Shown here: piece after piece, positions 47,177 to 57,133 of the stretch
How the letters are laid out: each line of letters begins with the position of its first letter
How positions within the stretch are numbered: position 1 is the first letter of the stretch
From: Chlorokybus atmophyticus
Lineage: Eukaryota; Streptophyta; Chlorokybophyceae; Chlorokybales; Chlorokybaceae
Reading direction: 5' to 3'
DNA: 64,000 nt
NCBI GenBank assembly: GCA_009103225.1
Contig: RHPI01003516.1
Location: 50,331 to 114,330, forward strand
Position numbers and translations under genes: made by a program
The notes under the pieces: model-generated
What the model was told of the DNA's origin: nothing
Seen by the model: only the letters and a program-made list of their open reading frames with translations
Databases searched by the model: none

Positions 47177-49183
47177 ATGCCACAACAAAGACACACCGAA
47201 CGCGTCAGCTTTTTAAAAGAGGAGACTGAGGCAATTGCCGGTTACCTGAACAATGTTGATGCGGAGTATATGGGGGTGGATCTCAAATGGCTCGCACATC
47301 ATGTACATCCAGTCGTTATTGCGGAGCTCTTGGATACCCTGCGGTCCACGGGCTTTGTTTTGTATAGCAATGATGGGCACGACATGTTGTACATGTCATT
47401 AGCATTTTTGAAATGCAGTGAAGCCAGTAGAACCCCGGCGTCAACTGCGGATGCATCCAGTGGATTAAGCCAACAGACCACTACCGCAGCAACAAGTTCG
47501 TTACATACCAAAGCTGCAACTAGCAGCCATCCCATGCAGACCCCAACCTCATCTGCAGAGGCGGAGGATAGTGGAGCGTTAGTGGATCAGATGGGGACCA
47601 ACAGATTTAGCAGTCACGCGGCAAACGCTTGTCATTACAGTTGTGACATACCGCTTGCTGCAGGCAAATCTGCCATTCGACCAACGACAACAAAGAGCAA
47701 GTTCTCAGAGGGCTACCATCTTTCGTACATGTATAGCAGTGACCTTTAAGACGTGCCAGATGGTGGTACATAAATGATGACGGTGGACACTGACCTGGAC
47801 TTTTGTAGCAGCGGCGACCCTTATCCCCGGGTAAGACTTAGTGCTGTTTTTGAGCAAATCTTTGTACTAGGATACGAGATTGACTACAAGTGTACTGCGG
47901 ATGCGTGTTGTTTTGCAAGGTCTTTATGCGAGATTAACAAAAGACGGTCAAGCCATTGAGAAGACTCGGAGGTGTTAGCCATTGCTGCCATTGTAGCCGT
48001 GTACGACCAGAAGTTATAAACTAGGGCATGTTATGAATGACATCGAGCTTGGTCTAACAATGTACGCTAACGAAGACATAGTACGGGCAAAGTGCAGCAA
48101 GCAAGCAAATCAGAGCCGCAACAAGCAAGCCTTGCAATATGTGATCGTAGGCCCTTGATGCTAATGTCACAGGCGGTGCAGGTTGGATCATGGCTGAACC
48201 GTCGCAATTGGTGGGACAATGGCAGCCGGGAAAGCGGCATCTATGTCTGTTCCGGCAGTGGCAGGGCCCTCACCAGGACAAGTAATTGCTATGAAAGACG
48301 ACCCCGACTTTGGCACTGAATTGGAGATCATGCAGTATGCCAAGGGCGACTTAAAACCTACACTGTAACGTGGGGCTTAGCCGACTAAGCCATGGTAGCA
48401 AAAGTCGCTGCCATGAGAGGTTGTGTATTGCTTATTAATGCTTCATAAGCCCTTCTTAGCCTATTCCACATTAACCGGCATTACATTCAACCCGGCTTTA
48501 ACCGCGATTGTACCTGCACATCTTGGCCCTTCATGACCGGCAGGACTTGCTCGCGTCCGGTCATGACCAGCCATTAGCCATTACCGGTCATGCCGCGTAG
48601 TTTTCCGCGGCGACTTGCCACGTTGCCGCGCGCAGGAGCGACTCTGCGCGCCGACTCAGTCAGCTTCACCTCACAGCTTATTATTAACCATTCACACTAA
48701 CTGCTTTGGATCGTTTCCGACGGTCGCCAAAAATCTACCCACTCGCGCGCATCTTGCGCCCGGTGGGATTTGATCCCGCGACCTTTAGAGCTCCGATTAC
48801 CAATGTAACGCGGGACTTAGCCGATTAAGCCATGGTAGCAAAAGTCGCTACCATGAGAGGTTGTGTATTGCTGAATGAATGCTTCATAAGCCCTTCTTAG
48901 CCTATTCCACATTAACCGGCAATACATATACCCTTGCAAGACGACATGTATATACCAGAGCACCCACTTACGAAACGCCCTCTTACTTTGGTGTGAAAAA
49001 GCTTGGTATACGACTATCTGTTCGCAGTTGCTTGATTGCGCACACAATCTAACACAAGCTGACTTTTGTGCAGATCGTATATCATACAAGAGCGACAAAC
49101 GCAACAAGGCCTATGTGGAGTTTTATGCTGCTGTAAACCAGGCGCATGGTGATGTTATCAAAGACATATATAGACCTTGAGAT
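47177..49183 (+). CDS. Unrecognised gene, interrupted by a miniature LTR element
   Basis: After a TCCCAG acceptor, 47177-47749 encodes 190 residues: an Asp/Glu-rich helical start (FLKEETEAIAGYLNNVDAEY, LKWLAHHVHPVVIAELLD) and then a Ser/Thr/Ala-rich low-complexity tail. Further coding-like stretches occur at 47774-47956 and 48215-48363 (VIAMKDDPDFGTELEIMQYA). The reading in the last one continues sensibly across the TRIM at 48364-48926 into 48927-49000 (DDMYIPEHPLTKRPLTLV). A final exon at 49075-49183 encodes YKSDKRNKAYVEFYAAVNQA. No family recognised. If the TRIM is not spliced out, the gene is disrupted. Confidence 0.4.
48364..48926 (-). mobile_element. TRIM-like miniature LTR retroelement A (563 bp)
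   Basis: Direct repeats 48364-48485 and 48804-48926 (about 122 bp, near-identical) with TG...CA ends; internal 318 bp without an ORF. On the minus strand the internal part starts TTGGTAATCGGAGCTC, an iMet-like primer site. Flanks TACAC and TATAC differ by one base, a probable target duplication. A tRNA-like A box (TGGCTTAATCGG, in the LTR) and B box (GGGATCAAATCCC, internal) lie at tRNA spacing across the LTR/internal junction. Confidence 0.82.
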
Positions 49184-49554
49184 TCAGATGCATGTGAAAG
49201 GGAGCGTCTGGTACCAATACCAACTTGACGAAGCCGTAGTGATACCTTTTACGCCCTTCCGAGCCAGTTTGCATAATGCAGTTTTGCGGGTTTCCGAGCC
49301 TGAACGCTTCAGAGTTGTTCGCAGTACTAAAACCATGCACGTCCAGCCACTTATCCATGATTAGATCTCCTAGTGATACACATTTTCTATCCCCCATGCC
49401 TTCACGAGGTTGAGCACAGACTGCAACACCCACGTTAGGAGCGCAATTCCACACAGCCTAACAAGTGCTGTGACAATTGTCACACAGCCCCTATGTGGCT
49501 TTTACATTCTGCCAGTTGCTCTCTGGCCATGCGTTCACACAGTCCAAAAAACTT

Positions 49555-50184
49555 TGGACGGTCCAGGATGCGGGCCCGTCGTGCGGCCGTCTTGATCTCA
49601 ATCTCTGCAAGGGGTCAGGTTAACGATCACCAACTCAGGCTCCTCCTCCTCTGCCCTATCGATGGCTGCAGATATAGACAAGCTAGTGACTATAGCGGGA
49701 GCGGCATGTGGAAAGACGGCTGCTGGACTATGCAGCGACGCAGATGCTATGGTGCTGGCGAGCTCGCCATAGCCATCAATTCGATGCAGATCAGCAACAA
49801 ACTTGCAGACATCGTGTGCTTCATGGTCCATATACCAAGCAGCAATGTGGAAAGAACTTATCTGATCAGTCTTTGTTCTTCAAAGCTTGATGTCACATCT
49901 TAAAATAGAACTTGATGATGAATTCGTCCAACGAGGTGGTGCCAGCACGTCTGGAGAATCGCAGGGATGTGGTTGAGCTGGAAGACTCCATCTCGTAGTC
50001 ATCGCTATCGGACGATTGTGGGAAAGCTCGATGGCGAGGAGTAGATTGGAACGGTGGAAGCCGGAGACAGAATGCGAGCCTCTTCTACTGCGATTGCTGC
50101 TCTTGTCGCTGGTCCGCTCGTAGATGAGATCGGAGGTTGGGCTCCAGCTGCTAAGGTCACCCTCTATTAAAGAGAATGGGGTGT
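49555..50184 (-). pseudogene. Ty3 gag fragment of the methyltransferase-bearing family
   Basis: Runs parallel to 61335-61970 (for example the NLTPC, SLHSPAAVFP and SLSISAAIDRAEEEEPELVIV stretches against NLTPA, SLHRPAGVIP and AEEEEPELVLV) with frame breaks. Its leader is interrupted by TRIM B at GGGTG and continues at 50716. Confidence 0.8.
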
Positions 50185-50715
50185 GTCACAGCCCATTCAA
50201 CCACAAAAGACTTAGTGCTTTTATCATCGATTTATGGTAATTTAACGTACCTTCCCGTTACATCCCCCCCACTTAAGAACGCTGACGTCCTCGGCAGCTG
50301 GCTCGCATCAGCTGGGGAAGCATCCCAGGGGTCTGATCAGGGTTGGTCACCGGCCCCACTGCCCAAGAACCGGCCAATGTAGGCCCATACCGATCAACGC
50401 GCGCATAGTGCGCCGCTGCCGGCCCCACAGGTCTCGTCGCCGCGATAGGTAGGTCGAGCCCTGCCGCACCGACTGAACTGGTCAGTTCGGCGCGACTGCC
50501 ATTAGGCAAGTCGCGACCCATCGATAATGGCACTTATAAAGTGACCATTTACGATGTTATTAGATGGAGAAACAATGACCGCGGAATTCGTGTGCAAGGC
50601 AGGAATCAAACCCGGGTCTCAAGCTCCGATGACCAATGTCACAGCCCACTCGACCATAAAAGACTTGGTGCTTTTATGGTCGATTTGTGATAATCTAATT
50701 TACCTTCCCGTTACA
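50185..50715 (-). mobile_element. TRIM-like miniature LTR retroelement B (531 bp), perfect 5-bp TSD
   Basis: Direct repeats 50185-50262 and 50637-50715 (TGTCACAGCCCA... to ...CCGTTACA, 78-79 bp). GGGTG flanks both sides (50180-50184 and 50716-50720); uninterrupted leader copies at 9806 and 61971 have a single GGGTG. In minus sense a TTGGTCATCGGAGCTTGAG primer-like site follows the 5' repeat, and a polypurine tract AAGTGGGGGGGA precedes the 3' repeat. A box TGGTCGAGTGG and B box GGTTTGATTCC form a tRNA-like promoter across the LTR/internal border. No ORF. Confidence 0.92.
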
Positions 50716-50720
50716 GGGTG

Positions 50721-51582
50721 GGCCTGTTCATACTGCTAGTCTACAGGTGAAAGTGTATGCAAGGTAGAGTGCTTGTGCTCTACCGTCTGTCGTGATGCTG
50801 CTACCACTGACCACACTAGTGCTTGTGTGCACACTATGTGACGACAGTGGCAACGCAAGCACGGAGATGTATCCCCAGGTACAGACTGCACTACATGATT
50901 CAGAATGCGACGCACTCACGGAAGCAAAGAGGATGACACTATGAGTAAACAAGCCACTACAATAGGTAGAGCTGTTTACAAAGTTCTTTGCAAGAGTGGA
51001 TGATGTACTACACTGTGAAGTGAGGTGAATGAACAAGCAACTCAGAGATGCTTTGTTCTAATTGATGCAGCAAACACACCATCACCAAGCTTTCAACAAT
51101 AGCAAGCACAGCGCACAAGAGAATACATTGTGTCTCACGTGGTAAGGCACTCCTTGGCAACCAGAGGCAATCCTTCCAGTTCAAGTCGCTTCACAAGCTC
51201 TTAAAGCCGGAGTCTCTGCTCTTAAAGTTCACTCACAGGGTCATCAGCAAGTCTGATGACATGACATCTTACTTATATATGTTAAGTCATGACTGTGCAG
51301 TGCCACGCGAGCACCAGGCCAACGGTCACATCGAGACCGTATGCTACCACGAAAATGTCTTAAGACCACATATAGCATTTGAGCTAATAATTGATTCCTA
51401 ACTAATCAGCTACGCTTCCTACAGAGAGGTCTATAGAGTAGCCCTAGCTACATGCTACATGGAATACGAAGTAGCTAGCAGTGGACTGGGGCGCGCGCAG
51501 TCTTTATACTGGTAGCCCGGGCTTGGGGCTGGATGTAGGCATGCTCGAGGAGGACTAGCATGCGAGGGTATTTGGCATGACA
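50721..51582 (-). repeat. Ty3 leader and LTR-like region, antisense
   Basis: Parallels 61980-62851 and 9801-10639, ending in GGCATGACA at 51582. With 49555-50184 it forms one truncated element copy. Confidence 0.78.
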
Positions 51583-52850
51583 ACTGGATGCTGGTGTGCT
51601 TAGGGAGCATTATTTCTTTGTGCAGTATCCAAGTATCCCTGTCTTCCATTGTTTCCTTTGTATCATGGCAAGATTAAAAGCAACTAAGGTGACGTCCACA
51701 CATTGCTTCTTGCCACAGGGGGTGATATCTCAAGGAGGTGCCATCCCAATCTCGGTGTCTGCCGGTACTCACCGCGTCTTTTACAATCAAAGACTCTTTT
51801 AAATGGTAAAGAGCAATGTATGGAGAAAATCTAAACACTGGCACATTGTATTACCTACTCGCTAACGAAAGGTTGGCAATGATGAGTCTTAAAGTTGAAG
51901 AGTATTTGCAAGCTTTTGCGCATAAGTTGTTTGAAAAGCTGCCGCGTGTGTGGCAGCGCTAACACCTGCAACACAAAGCGATGCTTGTATACTCCGCATC
52001 ATTTGCATGTAGGCTCTTGAGCTGCCGGTTTAGTAATATTTAGTTTCAAGTAAGCACGGTTGTGGTGCCTAGTTTACAGCCTTCATCTTGCAGACAATGT
52101 CGGTAACAGCGGTGGTGAAGGCGTCCGTCGCAACCGGTGAAATCTTGCTTCACACTTCTTATACGAATTTGTTAGCCACAATATTAATCACACCGCGTAT
52201 AGCATCAGCACAAGCACCACCACGGGTTATGCTGATCACTTTAGTAGTTCATGGGTCGACAGCAGGAGCATGGGGACCGTCCACATGCATACACGCACAG
52301 TTTTGCATCACCAACAAAAGAATTTGGCAACAGCACAAACCGCTTATCCATGCTATGCGTTGAGCCGCACCCACCTTCGCCGTGTAGCGCCTCAGTTGCT
52401 TGAGCTCAACGCACAACCATTACATGCGCTAGACCTATAGCGCAGAACTGCAACTGGCGTGAAAAGTGATGACAGGACTGCAAACAGCGTTGTACATAGA
52501 CGGCATCACAGCAATTGTGCACATGCACCAATTACTGGTTGCCAGTGAGTACCACCCCGATCATTACCCCAAGCCTGCGCATTATTTATTCATGCAAACA
52601 CAAGCACCTTGTCGTGCCTGTCATGGTCGAGGGCAACCTTGTCTCGGACAGGCTGCAGAGGAGTGCTAGTGCTGCACGCATGCTAGTGCCGTGCACTGCA
52701 TTGGAGTCATGCAAGCAAAAGACAACCCCCCAATCGTGGGCATAGGCTTGAAGATGAGCCTACGCGGTGTTTAGTGCAGTGGACGAGCCGATGTTGCTCG
52801 CCACCTTTGTGTACAGACTGTGTCGTAGTGCACACAGTCAACAAGCCACC
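51583..52850. other. No confident gene; short plus-strand coding-like stretches
   Basis: Plus-strand frames at 51718-51801 (AIPISVSAGTHRVFYNQ after an AG acceptor) and 52097-52363 (MSVTAVVKASVATGEILLH) could be exons, but match nothing I know. The right end contains decayed Ty3 3' sequence. Confidence 0.3.
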
Positions 52851-52894
52851 CCCCCTGAGATTCTGGGGTAGCCCTCTGCTCCAGAACTCAGTTC

Positions 52895-55800
52895 CTACCG
52901 ACTGTGTGGGGGACCGTTGATGCGGCAGTCATCGCACCAGTACTCCCACAAGGGTACTGCGTCCAGTGGAGGGTCAAGGCAGTAGCAGTGCATGCCTTGA
53001 TTACAGCCGTCGCATAACATCATCAATGGGTCGTCGTCGGCGCTGCCACACTTCTCGCATCGGGTGCTGCGCAGCGGACGCGGGTGCTGGATCTTGGTGA
53101 AGCCAGCAATGTAGGGGAGATGACAGGGCGCACAGTTGACCATGTTGTCCTTCATGCGCTCGCCTCGTTGTCCCAACAGGTCCAGTACCCCTGTGGGGTG
53201 CACCTTCAATACCTTGTAAACAGCACGCCCGACGGAGGTATCGAGGGTGTCGCGTGTAGACGCCATACGGTAGACGAAGTCTCCTGACTCGAAGCGGCGC
53301 TCCCGCTCCTTGTAGAAACCACTGCGCACACGCTCGTAACGCAGCGTGTCGCGGTGCTGCGCGATGCGCAGGTTGTTGAAGGCCATGGGGACTGTGTGTT
53401 CGAACAGCGCACTGCGCACTGTCAGATCATACAACATCTCGTCGGGGTTGTCGAGATTGTCCACCACTCTGTCGACCTCCTGCTGTGCGCGGAAAGGGAG
53501 CAATGGCTGCCTTCCGAACAGTAGATAGTATGGGCTATACTCTCGCAGGGCTGCCTGCTTGGACAGCCGGTAGCCCATTGCTACCCATGGGAGGTGATCA
53601 TCCCAGGTATTCTTCTCGTAGGCGAGGACGTACTTGCGCAGTGCCTTCTTGATGGTCTGCACGGTACGCTCGGCGAGGCCGTCGGCCTGCGGGTGGTCGC
53701 GTGAGGTGCGACGGTGGTCGATGAAGCATCTGTCGATAAGCTTGTCGAAGGCTCCTCTGAACTCCGTACCCTGGTCGGTGATGACTTCAGCGCAGCTGCC
53801 GAAGCGTCCGAGTACATGGGAGAGGAAAGCCTGGGCTACTCCCTCACTGCTCTTGTCGGGCAGGGGCACCAGCTCCACCCACTTGGAGAAGTGCTCGATC
53901 ATGACGAGGATGTAGCGGTTGCCTCGCGCTGAGGGCGCTAGGTCTCCGAGGATGTCCAGTCCCCAGCGGTAGAACAACCCGGAAATGGGAAGGGGATGCA
54001 AGGTGGCATTGCGCGTGTTGAGGCTGGCGCGAACCATGTCACACTGCTGACAGTTGCTGACGAACTCCCGCACCTGTCTGTGCACCCCATACCACCAGTA
54101 CTGGGTCCTGACCAGGCTGACCGTGCGCTTGACACCGAAGTGCCCGAGCTCGGTGTGAAGGGAGGAGATGATGCCTTCACGTGCAGCTGGTGTGGGGACC
54201 TCCTGATCTGCATCTTGTATCCGTCGATACAGCCTGTCGTTGGCCCAGCGGTAACGCTGAGTGCGTTGCCGGACGCGGTCCTTCTCGCGTGCGCTCATGC
54301 CTGCTGGAAGTTGTCCAGTCTGAAGCAGTGCGAGCGATGGCTCGTCCAGCCAGATGTCTTGTCGTGTGTCGGTGGGTGCCAGCTCCTCATCATCCACCTC
54401 AGGGTCGGCAGCGATTGCTTCTTCTGATAAAGGATCGGTGGTGGTGATGGCGGGCTCGAGAGCGGGCATGTCCCCGTCTGCTGCTGCCTCAGCGATCTGA
54501 GTCCTGCGTCCTGAGCGTAGCGCAGCGACAGCGAACATGGTGGCCACACCTGAAGGTGCAGCTGTAGGACCCAACTCATGTCGGGCGCCTGTGGCGTCGT
54601 TGGTGCTGAGGTGGGGGTTACGGCTGAGGCCATCCGCATCCTGGTTGGCAAGGCCTGCGCGGTGTTCCACCTCGAAGTCGTACTCCTGGAGCAGCAGCGC
54701 CCATCGTGCTAACTTTCCTGTCAAGTGCTGGTTGTTCATTAGCCACTTGAGGGGTTGATGGTCAGTGACCAGTTGGAACTGCCGTCCAAACAGGAAGGGT
54801 CGGAAGAAGGAGATGGCCCACACTGCGGCGAGACACTCCCCTTCGTAACTGCTGTAGTTGGCCTCAGCACTGTTGTTGCTGCGGCTGGCGTACGACACTA
54901 CGCGCTCCTTCTTGTTGTTGTCGTGCTGTACGAGCACGGCCCCCATGCCGAGCTTGCTCCAGTCTGTGTGCAGGATGAACGACCTGGTGTAGTCAGGGCG
55001 TTGCAGAATGGGAGCTGTGGTGAGGCGGAGCTTCAGCTCCTGAAAGGCCTCCTGTTGTGCCTCCTTCCACAAGAACTCGGTGTCCTTCTTCAGTAGTTCG
55101 TTGAGAGGCCTTGCGATCTTGGCAAAGTCCTTGACAAACCGGCGGTAATAGTTGGCAAGGCCGAGGAAGGCCCGCAGCCGCGTGAGGTCTGTGGGGGCAG
55201 GGATAGCCACCAGTGCCTCCACTTTGGCCTGCTGTACGTACACACCATGGGGCACAATCATGTGTCCTAGGTAGGGTACCTTGTGGGTGAAGAAGGTGCA
55301 CTTGTCAGGGTGCACCGTCATCCCGACTTCCTTCAGCCTCTGTAGCACCTCTTCGATGTGCTGGAGATGCTCCTCATTGCTGTGACTGAAGATGAGGATG
55401 TCGTCGATGTAGCAGCGCGCGAAGTCCAACCCCTTGAGGGCTTTGTCCATGACGCGCTGGAACTTGGCCGGAGCGTTCTTCAGTCCGAAGGGCATGACCT
55501 TCCACTGGTACAGCTGCCGGTTTCCCCAGAAGGAAGTCTTGTGCTTGTCCTCCTCCTTGATGGCGATCTGGTTGTACCCTTGGCGCATATCCAGGATACT
55601 AAAGACCGTGCAGTCTCCTACATCGTCAAAGATGCCTTCTGCGGTAGGCATTGGATACCTGTCCTGCTTGGTCTTGTTGTTGAGGGGGCGATAGTCGCCA
55701 CACATGCGCCGGTCTGTCCAGTTGCCTGCTGAATCTTTCTTCAGGGGCATGACGGTCGCGGCCGCAAAGTCCGATGTGGACTCCTCGATCAGGCCTGCAT

Positions 55801-57133
55801 CTAGCAGCGCCTTGCACCTCTGTTCCACCAAGTCTTCTTCTAGCTTGGAGAGGCGGTACTGTCTTCTGAACACCGGTTCGGTGTCCACTAGTTCAATGTC
55901 CATCTGGTATGCTGAGCAGATGCCCAGCTCCTTCACACTGAAGCTGAATTGGCTCCTCCACTTGTTGAGGAGAGCCTCGAGTTGCTCTCGAGTCTGGCCT
56001 GTGGCCAGCGGTCCAATGGCGTGGGACCACGAGGTAGCGTTGGCGACCACTGGAATGTCTTCCACAGTGACTGCTGCCTGCTCCTCCATGTGGGCGGTCT
56101 CGAGGGCGGTGTGTGCTGCTTTGGTCTCTGAAAAGCGAGCAATCCACCCCCCAGCCAGGTGTTCGAGCTCCTGGAAGGACACATGGCGGTCCTGGAGAGC
56201 AAAGCACATTTCCAAGTACCACACCATGCTGTTCTGATCCATGGCGCGCCCCAACAACTGACATTGTTGACTGGTTGTCAGCGTGGAGCCTGTGATGCTG
56301 CTTGGAAAGAATCCCATAGCACGCTCGCGCTCGCGGGCATTGGGTTCTTCCAGCTGTCCAGTGTTGGAGTCCAACACCATGCCGTCGCCTGCATTGCGGA
56401 ACGCGTAGGAGCCTGGATAGGATACAAGTGTGGGTAGCGCGCGGCGCGGCTGACCAGGCTGGTTGCACTGGTAGAAGTGGTGGTGGTCAAGGCGTGTGAC
56501 TGGTTGCGCTGTGCGTCCAGGGTCCAGGATGTCATCGACGACGAGATTTCGTGGCCGATTGCTGTATAGGTACTCTGCCAGAAACAGGTCTTCCACAATG
56601 GCCAGGTTGGTCCACTTGGCGCGGACGCGGTGTGCACGAGATCCATGACGCGCGGCGTTGATTTTGAGAGGATGCCCCAGCAAGGAGCATACTTGCCGAT
56701 AGGCCTTGGCGACGTGGTGCCGCTTGTCATCCTCGGAGTGCACATTCTCGATGATGTACCCCAAGGGTTTAGCGATCTGACTGATCTGTAGGAGTTTGAT
56801 GACTCTCATTAGCTCCCAGAACAGCTGTGAGCGAGGATCCGAGAGCCCTTGGCCTCTGCCTGCCCTGGAGTGCCCTTGACACTCCCACCCTGCTATCAGC
56901 AGGTCAATGTTGCCGACTGCCTGCAGGTGATCCTTGGTAATCCAGCGGATGTCCTGCGGTAGAGCCTTCTGGCTCCCTTGCAGTGCCGACAGCGGTAGCT
57001 GCTGCGGGTAGCGCTGGTGCAGCTGTCGTAAATGATGGCTCAGAGCTTCCTGTGCATGAGGCATGAGGGTCAGGGTCACAGTAGAGGTACTTGGTGACTG
57101 TTGTTCCTGTGTTGAGGACAGCCGCAAGCCCAC
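52895..57133 (-). CDS. Ty3 pol: methyltransferase C-terminal part, RT, RNase H, integrase, PHD finger
   Basis: 1412-residue frame. About residues 30-330 are the bulk of a C5-DNA methyltransferase: catalytic motif IV with its Cys (LLIAGWECQGHSRAGRGQG; canonical PCQ is ECQ), GYIIENVHS (motif VI), AHRVRAKWTN (motif VIII), ARERERAMGF (motif IX) and QCQLLGRAM (motif X region). RT follows (VFSILDMRQGYNQI, FGLKNAPAKFQRVM, CYIDDILIFS), then RNase H (LHTDWSKLGMGAVL, VTDHQPLKWL) and integrase (HHCC: GHFGVKRTV, CQQC; core LDIL, ITDQGTEF, AERTVQTIKKAL). A post-integrase domain and a C-terminal PHD finger close it (CEKC, CDGC, MHCYC, WCDDC). It copies and integrates the element. PHD fingers bind histone H3 tails, a role chromodomains play in chromoviruses (inference). 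Confidence 0.92.
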   Translation of the reverse strand: MGLRLSSTQEQQSPSTSTVTLTLMPHAQEALSHHLRQLHQRYPQQLPLSALQGSQKALPQDIRWITKDHLQAVGNIDLLIAGWECQGHSRAGRGQGLSDPRSQLFWELMRVIKLLQISQIAKPLGYIIENVHSEDDKRHHVAKAYRQVCSLLGHPLKINAARHGSRAHRVRAKWTNLAIVEDLFLAEYLYSNRPRNLVVDDILDPGRTAQPVTRLDHHHFYQCNQPGQPRRALPTLVSYPGSYAFRNAGDGMVLDSNTGQLEEPNARERERAMGFFPSSITGSTLTTSQQCQLLGRAMDQNSMVWYLEMCFALQDRHVSFQELEHLAGGWIARFSETKAAHTALETAHMEEQAAVTVEDIPVVANATSWSHAIGPLATGQTREQLEALLNKWRSQFSFSVKELGICSAYQMDIELVDTEPVFRRQYRLSKLEEDLVEQRCKALLDAGLIEESTSDFAAATVMPLKKDSAGNWTDRRMCGDYRPLNNKTKQDRYPMPTAEGIFDDVGDCTVFSILDMRQGYNQIAIKEEDKHKTSFWGNRQLYQWKVMPFGLKNAPAKFQRVMDKALKGLDFARCYIDDILIFSHSNEEHLQHIEEVLQRLKEVGMTVHPDKCTFFTHKVPYLGHMIVPHGVYVQQAKVEALVAIPAPTDLTRLRAFLGLANYYRRFVKDFAKIARPLNELLKKDTEFLWKEAQQEAFQELKLRLTTAPILQRPDYTRSFILHTDWSKLGMGAVLVQHDNNKKERVVSYASRSNNSAEANYSSYEGECLAAVWAISFFRPFLFGRQFQLVTDHQPLKWLMNNQHLTGKLARWALLLQEYDFEVEHRAGLANQDADGLSRNPHLSTNDATGARHELGPTAAPSGVATMFAVAALRSGRRTQIAEAAADGDMPALEPAITTTDPLSEEAIAADPEVDDEELAPTDTRQDIWLDEPSLALLQTGQLPAGMSAREKDRVRQRTQRYRWANDRLYRRIQDADQEVPTPAAREGIISSLHTELGHFGVKRTVSLVRTQYWWYGVHRQVREFVSNCQQCDMVRASLNTRNATLHPLPISGLFYRWGLDILGDLAPSARGNRYILVMIEHFSKWVELVPLPDKSSEGVAQAFLSHVLGRFGSCAEVITDQGTEFRGAFDKLIDRCFIDHRRTSRDHPQADGLAERTVQTIKKALRKYVLAYEKNTWDDHLPWVAMGYRLSKQAALREYSPYYLLFGRQPLLPFRAQQEVDRVVDNLDNPDEMLYDLTVRSALFEHTVPMAFNNLRIAQHRDTLRYERVRSGFYKERERRFESGDFVYRMASTRDTLDTSVGRAVYKVLKVHPTGVLDLLGQRGERMKDNMVNCAPCHLPYIAGFTKIQHPRPLRSTRCEKCGSADDDPLMMLCDGCNQGMHCYCLDPPLDAVPLWEYWCDDCRINGPPHSR

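Noticed and set aside
50560-50690. tRNA gene on the minus strand (A and B box present)
   Set aside because: It overlaps an LTR end and primer site of a TRIM and lacks a convincing acceptor stem, so it is a tRNA-like promoter rather than a tRNA gene.
55704-56237. Plus-strand frames across 53-60 kb
   Set aside because: All are antisense shadows of the Ty3 gag-pol coding strand.
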